Assembly: GCA_918298275.1 (NCBI GenBank)
Contig: CAKJZO010000009.1
Coordinates: 1-63,162, forward strand
From: Spirochaetota bacterium
GTDB taxonomy: Bacteria > Spirochaetota > Spirochaetia > Sphaerochaetales > Sphaerochaetaceae
DNA length: 63,162 nucleotides
Direction: 5' to 3'
Positions 24,844 to 32,814 of the stretch are shown here, piece after piece. The translations under genes were made by a program, and so were the position numbers. Position 1 is the first letter of the stretch, and each line of letters starts with the position of its first letter. The notes below the pieces were generated by a model, which saw only the letters and a program-made list of their open reading frames with translations, searched no databases and was not told the origin of the DNA.

Positions 24844-25443
24844 TTACTTCCTTTTCCTTCTCAAATCCAGGACAAACAGGCCGTGGCGGTTACAGTAGGC
24901 ATAGATGCGGTCAACGCGGTTGATCTTGAAGCGCGTGGCGGCATCGCCTTCCGGATAGAGCTTCGTGAACTGGACGGTCTGATCCGATACTGCGGCAAGG
25001 AAAGAGATGTAGTGGGTCTTTGTCATCGGATGATCCACCGTGACGTAGTACTCGTCCTCCACGACCTCGATGCCTATGGTGTGCTCTGCATCATCTTCTT
25101 CTGCTTCCAGAGGGGGCAGGGTGATGCCGCAGCAGCTCATTACGGCTTCACCGGTGGCCTGGATGGCATTGCCGCAGACGGGACAGACATAGAATTTGCA
25201 TTTCTTCATGTCCGAGGACCTGTTCTTGTTTGTTATGTCCACACCCGCAAGCAATTCGACCACGGATATTCCGAGGGCCTTTGCAAGGGGCTCGATCAGG
25301 CCGATATCCGGGAAACCTCTTCCGGTTTCCCATTTGCTGATTGCCTTGCCGCTGACACAGACTCTTTCTGCCAGCTCCTCCTGGGTCAGGTGTTTGTTTT
25401 CCCTGAGCTTCTTTATCAGTGATCCCGTTACATAGTTGTCCAT
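24844..25443 (-). CDS. XRE-family regulator fused to a desulfoferrodoxin (superoxide reductase) domain
   Basis: A 199-residue fusion. Residues 5-65 are an XRE helix-turn-helix (LTQEELAERVCVSGKAISKWE). Residues 82-112 match the desulforedoxin iron centre: CPVC (Cys87, Cys90) and the adjacent pair Cys104-Cys105. Residues 118-195 match the superoxide reductase core with every iron ligand present: His121 (EHTIGI), His138 (DHPM), His144 (THYI), Cys184 and His187 (YCNRHG). The usual Lys before the first histidine is Glu120 here. It could sense superoxide or redox state, detoxify it, or both. GGAG places the start at ATG 25443. Function is inferred from the fusion. Confidence 0.88.
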   Translation of the reverse strand: MDNYVTGSLIKKLRENKHLTQEELAERVCVSGKAISKWETGRGFPDIGLIEPLAKALGISVVELLAGVDITNKNRSSDMKKCKFYVCPVCGNAIQATGEAVMSCCGITLPPLEAEEDDAEHTIGIEVVEDEYYVTVDHPMTKTHYISFLAAVSDQTVQFTKLYPEGDAATRFKINRVDRIYAYCNRHGLFVLDLRRKRK

Positions 25444-25527
25444 ATTCATCTCCGTTTTCGGCATCAGCGTAGCAGACGGGTTGTTGTATGGCAACCTACG
25501 TTTCGTGGAGTCCGGGAAGGGAAGAGA

Positions 25528-25553
25528 AAGGGCTGCCGTTTCCGGCAGCCCTT
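25528..25553 (-). terminator. terminator of the outer-membrane-protein operon
   Basis: AAGGGCTGCCG (25528-25538) pairs perfectly with CGGCAGCCCTT (25543-25553) around four bases. Read leftward it is followed by TCTCTT. Confidence 0.8.
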
Positions 25554-25575
25554 GTGTTGTTCTGTTTAATGGTTG

Positions 25576-26829
25576 TTACTTTTTGTCGTAACCGAGGATG
25601 AATCTGACAGTCAGAGCATCGACAGGCTTGTCTCCGAGCTCTGCTCCGAACTCCTGCCAGCCATATGAAACATCAAGCTGTGCGAACTTGAGCCAGATTC
25701 CCGTTCCGATGGACAGGAAACCGCGGTTGACGCCTGTTCTGAGCTGGACGAAGTCCGTCAGTCCGATTTCAGCGCCGAAGTTCATGTGCAGAAGAAGATC
25801 GCTTGCCCTGAAGGTTTCGGAGCCGAAGCTCTTGAACAGGTCGAACATGTCGATGAAATCGAGTGTCACGACGGGCTTGAAGAAACCGACCTTCGGGGCG
25901 AATGCAACACCGAAGTTCAGTGACCATGGGGTTCTGAGGTCGAAAGCTACGGAATCCTTCCTTTCGGGGGCGCTTTCCGGAGCTTCCCTGTTCAGCATAT
26001 AGCCGGTGCCGGTGTAGCTCTTCATGTGATAGATTCCATTGATGTTATTGGCTGTCGCGGCAATTGTGAACGTATCATCGAAGAGACCGAGCGTCACGCC
26101 GAGGTCGAAAGGCAGTGCCCATCCTCCCATGACGGGAGTATCCCACATGAGAGGCGTAGTGATATCTTCACCGCTGGAGAGAAGGGAAAGAATCTTGCTG
26201 GCGCCAATTCCCTTGTAGTAAGCCTTGAGTACTCCGTGCAGTGAGGCTCCTGCAGAAAGCGAAAGGGTGTCCGTGTTGATGAACCTGAAGCCGAATCCGA
26301 TTGTCTGGGTGATGTTTATCTCGGGAATGAGAGTCTGGCTTGTGATGTTGGTGCCAGAATTCAGGGAGTGCAGTTTGATCTGGACATTCGTTCCGAATCC
26401 GACGGAACCGATTCTTGCGGAGAATCCGAGGTCGACTTTTGCCGCAAGGTTGTGACCCGAACCGAGATTGTCGAGAATCTTGACCATGTATTTAGTTTTC
26501 TCCTGATCGGAGGCTTCGCCCTTGATCAGCTTGTTGAAAATATCCACGGCTTCGGGATCTGAAACAAGTTTCTCCAGATTGTAGAAGGTGAATGAGAAAG
26601 AGGGGGAATCAAGCCTGAATCCCTTTCCCTGAATGGAAGCGGGATTGGTGAAGAAACTGTCAAGTCTCTCGGGTTTGGCAAGGCCGCTCTGTCCCATGGA
26701 ATCGTACCAGGTCATTGTGGGGCTGAATGTGAAATCGATATCGTCATAGGTGACGACAGGTTCGTTTTCGGCAAAAGCAAAGGCACATGCAGTCAGAATC
26801 AGAAGAAGTGCAATCGTCAGTTTTTTCAT
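25576..26829 (-). CDS. outer-membrane beta-barrel protein, unknown function
   Basis: A 417-residue exported protein. Signal peptide (cleavage after AFA, about residue 20), then alternating amphipathic strands, with periodic glycine and aromatic residues, as in spirochaete outer-membrane beta-barrels; examples are GFSARIGSVGFGTNVQIKL and VQLRTGVNRGFLSIGTGIWL. It ends in a strand without a terminal aromatic. A TonB plug or named porin motif is not seen. The start overlaps the stop of the 605-residue lipoprotein gene (ATGA), so the two are co-translated and probably act together at the outer membrane. An FadL- or PorV-like conserved family is possible but not established by eye. Confidence 0.75.
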   Translation of the reverse strand: MKKLTIALLLILTACAFAFAENEPVVTYDDIDFTFSPTMTWYDSMGQSGLAKPERLDSFFTNPASIQGKGFRLDSPSFSFTFYNLEKLVSDPEAVDIFNKLIKGEASDQEKTKYMVKILDNLGSGHNLAAKVDLGFSARIGSVGFGTNVQIKLHSLNSGTNITSQTLIPEINITQTIGFGFRFINTDTLSLSAGASLHGVLKAYYKGIGASKILSLLSSGEDITTPLMWDTPVMGGWALPFDLGVTLGLFDDTFTIAATANNINGIYHMKSYTGTGYMLNREAPESAPERKDSVAFDLRTPWSLNFGVAFAPKVGFFKPVVTLDFIDMFDLFKSFGSETFRASDLLLHMNFGAEIGLTDFVQLRTGVNRGFLSIGTGIWLKFAQLDVSYGWQEFGAELGDKPVDALTVRFILGYDKK

Positions 26830-28643
26830 TCTTCAACCTCCTCTCCGAAGCCGAACAGACTGCCGGAAGATGCTTTGAGAAGGTACGACACCTTGTGTTC
26901 TTCACTTGCCGGGACTTTGGCAAGAGAGAGAAGGGTTTCATCCCATTCGGCATCCGCAAGAATAACGACTGCGGTTCCGACGAATCTCATGAAATCGCCC
27001 GGAAGCGCTTTGATGGCATCTCCGAGTTCGGCAATCTTGTCTTTGCCTTTTTCAGGATCGAGGATTTCGGAGACCTGGAAGGTAATTGCAAGCGCCATGA
27101 ACATCATGTCATTTTCACGTGCTGCCTCAAGAGCCGCCTGCATGGCTTCCGGGAGGCTTTCATCCGTATAATTGAAAGGCTCGGCTTTTAGATAGCCTCT
27201 GAGAAGGGTTTCCCTCTCTGCCCTTATTGCTGCAATCTCCTCTTCCGTGCGAGTATCCGTCTCATAAGTAGGATTGAAAGGAATGGCATATTTGCCGTTT
27301 TTTTCCTGGCTCATGGCTTCTGAAACGGCAATGATTATCTGAAGTGAAACCTCATCGTCTTCCAGATACTCGTCACGTTCCTCATCGTTTCTGGGGAATT
27401 CCGGATCCTCTTTCTGCTTTTCCGCAATGGCCTCTGCCTTGTAGATCTTGTTCAACTCGTCCCTCAGGATATCTTCCAGAAGTTCATCATCGGAATACTC
27501 CTTTGCTGAGGGGAACGAGAAATTCGAGAGTGCGTCGAGGTTGAGGCCGAAAGCCAACAGAGCCGCATTGGAGAATTGCTTCAATGAAGCCTGCATTGCT
27601 TCATCGTCGAAACTCTTTTCCGGATCGGAAAGATTCGTGAGCTTATCATAGTTGGCCGGTGAAATCATCGCGGTGAGGGTCTCTCCGATTACGTCATAGC
27701 CGATGATGTTGTCGAGTTCGATGAAGTTCCATGAAATGATATACTTTGCCAGGTCTTCAATATCCAGTCCGTGGCTGAAGCTGTTTTTCAGAATTGCATC
27801 GTAGTCATCGACGGAAGTTGCGTTTCTGATATACTTCAGGGAAATCATCTCATAGGCGGCTCTCAGTATTTTTGCCTGGAAGATGAAGGAATTGTAACGA
27901 AGCTGGCTGAACTTTCCGTCAGTGCAGACAAACTTTACGAGATTTGTAACTATGTGCTGGAAGAACTGCTCGTTATCGTCTCCGGCAGCCTTGGACCCTA
28001 CGCTTCCGAGGATGTTCTGAAGGGTAAGCTTGTCGAGCAGATCCATGCTTCCGAGGCCTGAGACAATGAGAAGTGCATCAAGAGCTTCCTGCCCCTGGTC
28101 GGCGATGTTTTCAATGCTGTCATCATCCAGATCGGTGATGATTTTTGCCATCTCGTTGAGGATGGCCACGGTAGCGACTTCAGCCTTCGTCGGATCCGGA
28201 GATACACTGGATTCCACCGATTCGAGGGCACTCTGGATGACGTTTGCAACCGTCTTCTGGTTTCCGTCTTCGAGAGTTGCGATCTTTGCCGCAAGGGCTG
28301 CCTTTGTTTCCGTGACGCTTGCTGCAAGCTGTACATCCGTTGTTCCTGCAGACGCCTGAAGGCTCTCCCTGAGAGCATCGGTTTTCTGCTTGGACTGCTT
28401 TATGCCGTCAAGCATCTTCATAATGTCGGCAGCCTTGCTGATATTGACATTTCCTTCGCTGTCGACCGAGTTGCTGACTGCTCCGGAAGCCTTGTTTACA
28501 TCAGCCATATTGGCTTTGATTCCATAGATGTTGTTGCCCATCTTCTGCATGTTCGTACCCATTCTGGATGAAAGGTCCTGAGAACATGCGGTAAGACCGA
28601 TGATCATTGCAACTACAAAAATACCCAAAAGAATCTTCTTCAC
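26826..28643 (-). CDS. large helical lipoprotein, unknown function
   Basis: A 605-residue lipoprotein. The signal peptide ends in GLTAC (Cys at about residue 20). The mature part is almost wholly helical: an N-terminal Met/Asn/Gln-rich coiled-coil-like region (about 25-120), then Leu/Glu-rich helices to the end. No known domain is recognised. AGGAGG stands ahead of a GTG start at 28643; an ATG 60 bases further upstream would put a non-signal sequence ahead of the signal peptide. A clean promoter and a hairpin lie upstream. The last codons overlap the beta-barrel gene, which suggests a periplasmic partner of that barrel. Confidence 0.82.
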   Translation of the reverse strand: MKKILLGIFVVAMIIGLTACSQDLSSRMGTNMQKMGNNIYGIKANMADVNKASGAVSNSVDSEGNVNISKAADIMKMLDGIKQSKQKTDALRESLQASAGTTDVQLAASVTETKAALAAKIATLEDGNQKTVANVIQSALESVESSVSPDPTKAEVATVAILNEMAKIITDLDDDSIENIADQGQEALDALLIVSGLGSMDLLDKLTLQNILGSVGSKAAGDDNEQFFQHIVTNLVKFVCTDGKFSQLRYNSFIFQAKILRAAYEMISLKYIRNATSVDDYDAILKNSFSHGLDIEDLAKYIISWNFIELDNIIGYDVIGETLTAMISPANYDKLTNLSDPEKSFDDEAMQASLKQFSNAALLAFGLNLDALSNFSFPSAKEYSDDELLEDILRDELNKIYKAEAIAEKQKEDPEFPRNDEERDEYLEDDEVSLQIIIAVSEAMSQEKNGKYAIPFNPTYETDTRTEEEIAAIRAERETLLRGYLKAEPFNYTDESLPEAMQAALEAARENDMMFMALAITFQVSEILDPEKGKDKIAELGDAIKALPGDFMRFVGTAVVILADAEWDETLLSLAKVPASEEHKVSYLLKASSGSLFGFGEEVEE

Positions 28644-28655
28644 GTTTTCCTCCTG

Positions 28656-28671
28656 CGGAGCCCGGGCTCCG
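28656..28671. promoter_or_regulatory. palindrome/stem-loop at the lipoprotein ribosome binding site
   Basis: CGGAGCCCGGGCTCCG is a perfect 16-base palindrome abutting the AGGAGG of the GTG-started lipoprotein gene. In RNA it would form a short hairpin beside the ribosome binding site. Confidence 0.55.
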
Positions 28672-28692
28672 TGAAGTGTAATCAATGTACTC

Positions 28693-28721
28693 ATTATCAC
28701 CATATAAATGGTTTATGTAAA
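28693..28721 (-). promoter_or_regulatory. promoter of the lipoprotein/outer-membrane-protein operon
   Basis: On the reverse strand TTTACA (28721-28716) and GATAAT (28698-28693), spacer 17 bases. The spacer contains the near-palindrome ACCATTTATATGGT. Confidence 0.75.
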
Positions 28722-28795
28722 TGAATACATATTATAAAACAATCCGCGCCCGAGAAGTTACACAGGAGGGGAAAGGCAGAGATTTCGAAAAGGTG

Positions 28796-28824
28796 TTGAC
28801 AAGAAAACTTGGCAAGACTATAGT
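28796..28824 (+). promoter_or_regulatory. promoter of the DUF6442-like/XRE module
   Basis: TTGACA (28796-28801) and TATAGT (28819-28824), spacer 17 bases, close to consensus. The start would be near 28831. Both operator copies overlap or abut it. Confidence 0.88.
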
Positions 28825-28850
28825 ATGGTTGTGCCAAGAAAACTTGGCAA
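28800..28850. promoter_or_regulatory. two identical operator-like repeats around the promoter
   Basis: CAAGAAAACTTGGCAA occurs twice, at 28800-28815 and 28835-28850, with centres 35 bases apart. The second lies in the perfect inverted repeat TGCCAAG-AAAA-CTTGGCA; the first retains the core CAAG/CTTG. The first overlaps the -35 region and spacer, the second the transcription start. The XRE repressor encoded downstream is the likely binder. Confidence 0.85.
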
Positions 28851-28861
28851 AGGAGATTGAT

Positions 28862-29182
28862 ATGACAAGAGAAGAGATTCTTGAGAAGAGCCAGAACGAG
28901 AACAAGGGAAAGGATGTCGTGGAGGAGGAGTTCGTCAGAAAAGGATTCCTAGTCTGCTGGCTCGTATCGCTGGCAGCGGCAAGTATAGTTGCATTGACCG
29001 AGGCTATTGTTCTCGGCAAGCAGAACAGCGGATTGTTCTTTGCCCTGATGAGCGGTCTGTTCTCATTCTTTCTGATGAAATACATAAAGCTTAGGAAAAA
29101 GCATGAGCTGTTCATAACCATTGCATATGGGATTGCCGCCGTCTGCTTTGCGATTTCCTGGATCATCACTTTGGTCAAGTGA
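28862..29182 (+). CDS. DUF6442-like small membrane protein
   Basis: A 106-residue protein with an N-terminal charged cytosolic segment (MTREEILEKSQNENKGKD) and three hydrophobic spans (about 35-56, 62-78, 84-103). The N-terminal motif resembles the DUF6442 family, whose members usually sit beside a small XRE regulator, as here. ATG 28862 is chosen because AAGGAG stands eight bases upstream; an open frame reaching further left crosses the promoter and operators. Function is unknown; the small regulator follows after eight bases. Confidence 0.8.
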   Translation: MTREEILEKSQNENKGKDVVEEEFVRKGFLVCWLVSLAAASIVALTEAIVLGKQNSGLFFALMSGLFSFFLMKYIKLRKKHELFITIAYGIAAVCFAISWIITLVK

Positions 29183-29190
29183 GGAAAGCT

Positions 29191-29397
29191 ATGGAAGAAT
29201 CGTTGGTTCTTAAAAACAACATCAAGGCCGCAAGGACGGAGCAGGGGCTTTCCCAATCACAGTTGGCAGAGATGGTCGGTGTATCCAGAAACACCATCAG
29301 CTCCATAGAGACGGGGCAGTTCAACCCCACTGCAAAACTGGCGCTGGTTCTGTGCATTGCATTGAACCGGAAATTCGAGGATCTGTTCTATTTCTGA
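29191..29397 (+). CDS. small XRE-family transcriptional regulator
   Basis: A 68-residue single-domain Cro/CI-type regulator. The helix-turn-helix is LSQSQLAEMVGVSRNTISSIE (about 23-43), with a short C-terminal dimerisation tail ending in LFYF, typical of YgzD/YozG-like regulators. It follows the DUF6442-like gene by eight bases with GAGG ahead of the ATG. The doubled palindrome at 28800-28850 is the probable autoregulatory operator. The GTG 12 bases upstream is a less likely start. Confidence 0.88.
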   Translation: MEESLVLKNNIKAARTEQGLSQSQLAEMVGVSRNTISSIETGQFNPTAKLALVLCIALNRKFEDLFYF

Positions 29398-29418
29398 CTT
29401 GAATATTCGGAGTTATCC

Positions 29419-30069
29419 ATGAACAGAAAAATTATCGCAGTTATCTGCATCGCAGTACTTGCTCTGTCATTTGCCAGCGCAAGAGTCGTCAATTTCGCCC
29501 TGGGTGCATCCTTCGGCTCCTTCAAGGGCGTAGCACCGCTGTCGGATGATGACAAGGATAAGAACACCCCGTATGAGGGAAAAGGTTTCGGTATCGATGC
29601 CACATTGAGCTTCACGTTCGGAAGTCGCGCCGAGCTTTTCTTCCAGGAAGTTTTCAACTTCTCCGACAAAACCGTTTTCAAAGATCTTGGATTTGAGAAC
29701 TTTATCGGCACGGTGGATTACAAGTCCTATACCGGATATGAGCATGCCCTGATTACCGGCCCGGTCAAGCTTTCATTGGGTGTTGCCGCAGTCGTGGAGG
29801 CTGTTACCTCGATCTACCAGTATCAGGTTGGAGATGAGCTGACGACCAAGTATCCGGTTGTAATCAACTTCGGAATCGGAGCAACGCTGAAGGCGGAGTT
29901 TGAAATCGGCAAGCACCTTGCCTTCTATGCCAAAGCCAATGCTGACTACCTGCCGTATTCGGTCTACGCTGTTGCATTTTCTCCTTCGGAAGAGGAGCCG
30001 GTTACTCGGGCAAATACTACAAACAACTTCAGCTTCGGAGCTTCTGCCGGACTGGTGCTTTATTTCTGA
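29419..30069 (+). CDS. outer-membrane beta-barrel protein, unknown function
   Basis: A 216-residue exported protein with a cleavable signal peptide (about residues 1-21, ending ASA) and a mature region of amphipathic beta-strands (for example GFGIDATLSFTFGSRAELFF, VVINFGIGATLKAEFEIG, and the final NFSFGASAGLVLYF ending in Phe). The terminal Phe is the classic C-terminal signal recognised by the BAM complex in beta-barrel assembly. It probably forms an eight- to ten-strand barrel. It follows the small XRE gene by 21 bases with GGAG upstream and may belong to that operon. Function unknown. Confidence 0.75.
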   Translation: MNRKIIAVICIAVLALSFASARVVNFALGASFGSFKGVAPLSDDDKDKNTPYEGKGFGIDATLSFTFGSRAELFFQEVFNFSDKTVFKDLGFENFIGTVDYKSYTGYEHALITGPVKLSLGVAAVVEAVTSIYQYQVGDELTTKYPVVINFGIGATLKAEFEIGKHLAFYAKANADYLPYSVYAVAFSPSEEEPVTRANTTNNFSFGASAGLVLYF

Positions 30070-30095
30070 GAAAAGACAATTCAGAATGTCTGAAG

Positions 30096-30122
30096 GACAG
30101 TCGCATTGCGGCTGTCTTTTTT
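30096..30122 (+). terminator. terminator after the beta-barrel gene
   Basis: GACAGTCGC pairs with GCGGCTGTC (one G-T wobble) around ATT, then a run of T. It overlaps the stop of the convergent methyltransferase gene; a smaller hairpin just left of it (AGACA/TGTCT read leftward, followed by TTTCT) could serve the other strand. Confidence 0.88.
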
Positions 30123-30885
30123 ATTGCAAAACTGCTCTGACTGCCAGGTGGCTGTCATGGACAAAGGAGTCCGTGGGTTCGCTTCCGGCGCTGTCGGTAT
30201 AGAAACCGGTTATGGCAAAGCCCTTTAATGTAAGAAGTCCCAGGATCGAATCCAATGTATGCGAGAACTCGAGGGTATCGCTTCGGGACAATCTGGAGGC
30301 AATGGCTTTTTCGGAGAGGCTCTTGGAGTGGGAGAAGGGGATTGTATATCTGACCTTCAGCTTTCTGTCTTGTAAGCGCTCGTCGAAGGTGTAGAGGATG
30401 GGGTTCGCGGTGCCGAAGATGAAGACTCCGCCGCTTCTGAGGACGCGCTTGACTTCGGAGTACAGCTTTTCCAGGTCATCGATGAAGTTCATGGCCTGGG
30501 GCATGATGACGGCATGGAAGCTGTTGTCTTCAAAGGGCATTTCAAGCACGTTGGCCTGAACCAGGGTGGCATTGAGACCGTACTTTTCAAGAGCGGCTCT
30601 GTCTTGGTTTATCTGGCTGTCCGAGATATCCAGCGTGGTGACGTTTGCTCCGAATGCAGCAAGAATAGGGGTCTGCTGACCGCCTCCGGAACATGCGAGG
30701 AGAATGTCCTTGTCTTTGAATTCAGCTATCCAGTCCAGGGGTACGGATTTGAACGGGGTGACCCAGATTTCGGGACTGCCTTCTCTTGCTTTCTGAATCT
30801 GCTCGTCCTTGACCATGAGCGTCCAGAAGTTTCCCTGTGAGGCTTCGTTGTTCCAGGCCCTGCGGTTGGCTTCGTAGATGTCCAT
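30121..30885 (-). CDS. class I SAM-dependent methyltransferase
   Basis: A 254-residue methyltransferase. The SAM-binding motif I is ILLACSGGGQQTPILAAFG (about 64-83), followed by the acidic ribose-binding strand VTTLDIS, then motif IV-like FHAVIMPQAMNFI and the post-motif region LYSEVKRVLRSGGVFIFGT. The substrate is unknown; proteins of this type include ubiquinone/menaquinone-like and small-molecule methylases. The ATG lies 10 bases downstream of the glycerate kinase stop, so the two are likely in one message with YigZ and the aldo/keto reductase further upstream. Confidence 0.88.
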   Translation of the reverse strand: MDIYEANRRAWNNEASQGNFWTLMVKDEQIQKAREGSPEIWVTPFKSVPLDWIAEFKDKDILLACSGGGQQTPILAAFGANVTTLDISDSQINQDRAALEKYGLNATLVQANVLEMPFEDNSFHAVIMPQAMNFIDDLEKLYSEVKRVLRSGGVFIFGTANPILYTFDERLQDRKLKVRYTIPFSHSKSLSEKAIASRLSRSDTLEFSHTLDSILGLLTLKGFAITGFYTDSAGSEPTDSFVHDSHLAVRAVLQ

Positions 30886-30895
30886 GGTCTTTCTC

Positions 30896-32137
30896 TCAGT
30901 GTCTGCGGATCAGAAGAACGGTCAGGTCGTTGACGTTGGTGCCTGTTGCGCCCGTGATGACAAGGCCGTTGCATTTCTGAAGGGCGTGGTAGGCGTCGTT
31001 GTCGGAGAGGACTGCCTTGATGTCTATGCCCTGTTTTCTAAGAGTCTGTTTGGTATCCTGGTCGCAGTATCCGCCTGCGGCATCGGTCGGGCCGTCTGTT
31101 CCGTCGGAACCTACGGAGAAGACGCAGGTCTCTCTGCAGTTGTCGATTCTATCTGCGGCGGAAAGGGCGATCTCCTGGTTGCGGCCGCCGAGGCCATGGC
31201 CTGTGAGGTGTACGACTGTTTCTCCTCCGGCAATGAAGGCCAGGGACTTCTTGCTGTCCTGATGGTCCCGGGCAATCGATGCCAGAAATGATCCGGCTTC
31301 GCGGGCTTCGCATTCAAGGCTGGCACTTAAAAAGACGGGGTCGTAGCCGAGCTGCGTTGCTGTCTCCTGAGCTGCCTTGCAAAGTTGTTTCACGCTTCCG
31401 GTGACATAGGTGGTGACATTATCCAGAGCCTTGGGTGTTTCCTGCCTGAGAAGAGCCTGTGCCTTTTCTGACAGCTGAAGGTTGTACCTTGAGGCAATCT
31501 CCAGGGCCTGGTCGCATGTCGAGCTATCGGGGTAGGCCGGGCCGGAGGCGATCATGTCAAGCGGGTCTCCGATGATGTCGGAAAGGACAATCGTGTATAC
31601 GTGGGCAGGGCTGCAGAGCTGGGCAAAACGTCCTCCCTTGACTGCTGAAAGGCGCTTTCTGATTGTGTTCATCTCCACGATGCTTGCTCCGCACTTGAGA
31701 AGCTGCTTGGTTATGCTCTGGTTTTCGGATTCCTCAATCAGGGGCTTTTCGAATAGGGCGGAACCTCCGCCGGAAAGCAAAAAGAGGACGCTGTCCTTTT
31801 CCGTCAGGTTGCTTACCGCCTCTATTGCCTTTCCCGTTGCCTCATAGCTGTTTTTGTCCGAAACGGGGTGCCCGGCCTCATAGATTTCAAGATTTCCGAT
31901 TGCACCCTTGCTGTGGTCATATTTTGTGACAACCACACCGCGGTCGACTTTGCCGCCGATTTCATCCCAGGCGGCCTTGGCCATCTGCCAGGCGGCTTTG
32001 CCTGTGGCAACGAGGATCAGCCGTCCTCCTTCCGGGAAGGCGATTTCCTTCAGGGCTTTCTTAACTGCGGTATCCGGAAGAGCTGCGTGGATTGCTGCTT
32101 CGATTATTCTGTCGGCATCCATTCTGAGTGTCTGCAT
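30896..32137 (-). CDS. glycerate 2-kinase (MOFRL family)
   Basis: A 413-residue GckA/TtuD-type glycerate kinase, which phosphorylates D-glycerate to 2-phosphoglycerate for entry to glycolysis. The N-terminal DUF4147 domain has LSGGGSALFEKP (about 121-132) and IVEMNTIRKRLSAVKGGRFA; the C-terminal MOFRL domain has FIAGGETVVHLTGHGLGGRNQEIALSAA and GSDGTDGPTDAAGGY. Length is standard. CAGGAGG precedes the ATG. It lies 63 bases behind yigZ and 10 bases ahead of the methyltransferase gene. Confidence 0.93.
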   Translation of the reverse strand: MQTLRMDADRIIEAAIHAALPDTAVKKALKEIAFPEGGRLILVATGKAAWQMAKAAWDEIGGKVDRGVVVTKYDHSKGAIGNLEIYEAGHPVSDKNSYEATGKAIEAVSNLTEKDSVLFLLSGGGSALFEKPLIEESENQSITKQLLKCGASIVEMNTIRKRLSAVKGGRFAQLCSPAHVYTIVLSDIIGDPLDMIASGPAYPDSSTCDQALEIASRYNLQLSEKAQALLRQETPKALDNVTTYVTGSVKQLCKAAQETATQLGYDPVFLSASLECEAREAGSFLASIARDHQDSKKSLAFIAGGETVVHLTGHGLGGRNQEIALSAADRIDNCRETCVFSVGSDGTDGPTDAAGGYCDQDTKQTLRKQGIDIKAVLSDNDAYHALQKCNGLVITGATGTNVNDLTVLLIRRH

Positions 32138-32200
32138 GCGGGCCTCCTGGGTTCTATTCTAAAGTATTATCGTGCTTTTTTTAAAGACCGGTTTTCCGAT

Positions 32201-32782
32201 TCAGAAAGATACCTGGCGTTTGCCGTTTGATAGGTCCGAGATTCTGGAGACAAGGTTTTCCTTTTCGGAAACCGGAATCTGGCCGCTGACGGTTATCTCG
32301 GTGCCGAAGTCCTCCTTTACGGAGTCGGCATTCACCGAAGCCAGGATGCGCTTGGTGTTCTCGTACATGTCGTAGCTGATGGTCATCGAGAAGGGGGTTT
32401 TCTCAACCAGTTCTTCAGTTTCTATCCCGTCCAGGACCAGTTTGGTGCTGTCCCCATAGGCTTTGACAAGGCCTCCGGTGCCCAGAAGGGTTCCTCCGAA
32501 GTATCGGATGATCAGGACGATGATGTTGGTGATGCCGGAGCCCTTCAGGACTTCCAGGGCGGGACGCCCGGCGGTATTTTTAGGTTCGTGGTCATCGGAA
32601 AAGGAGAATTGGTTGCCCATCACCGCAGCATGGACAACGTGGGTGGCATCGGGGTACATCGCCCTTGTCTCATCCACGATTCTCTTTACCTCGGCAGGGT
32701 CATTGCAGGTTCTGGCAATGGATATGAAGCGGGATTTCTTTACTATGAGTTCTGCCTTGCGCTCTTGCCTAAGTACCTTCAT
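32201..32782 (-). CDS. yigZ: YigZ/IMPACT family protein
   Basis: A 193-residue protein of the IMPACT/YigZ (UPF0029) family. The N-terminal domain has the family hallmarks SRFISIARTCNDPAEV, THVVHAAVMG, SDDHEPKNTAGRPALEVLKG and RYFGGTLLGTGGLVKAYG, and a shorter C-terminal EF-G-like domain follows. Eukaryotic IMPACT modulates Gcn2; the bacterial role is unknown, although nucleic-acid binding has been suggested. The gene follows the aldo/keto reductase by 32 bases. Confidence 0.94.
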   Translation of the reverse strand: MKVLRQERKAELIVKKSRFISIARTCNDPAEVKRIVDETRAMYPDATHVVHAAVMGNQFSFSDDHEPKNTAGRPALEVLKGSGITNIIVLIIRYFGGTLLGTGGLVKAYGDSTKLVLDGIETEELVEKTPFSMTISYDMYENTKRILASVNADSVKEDFGTEITVSGQIPVSEKENLVSRISDLSNGKRQVSF

Positions 32783-32814
32783 GCCTCTGCCGTCCTGATT
32801 CTGATTCTACCTGC

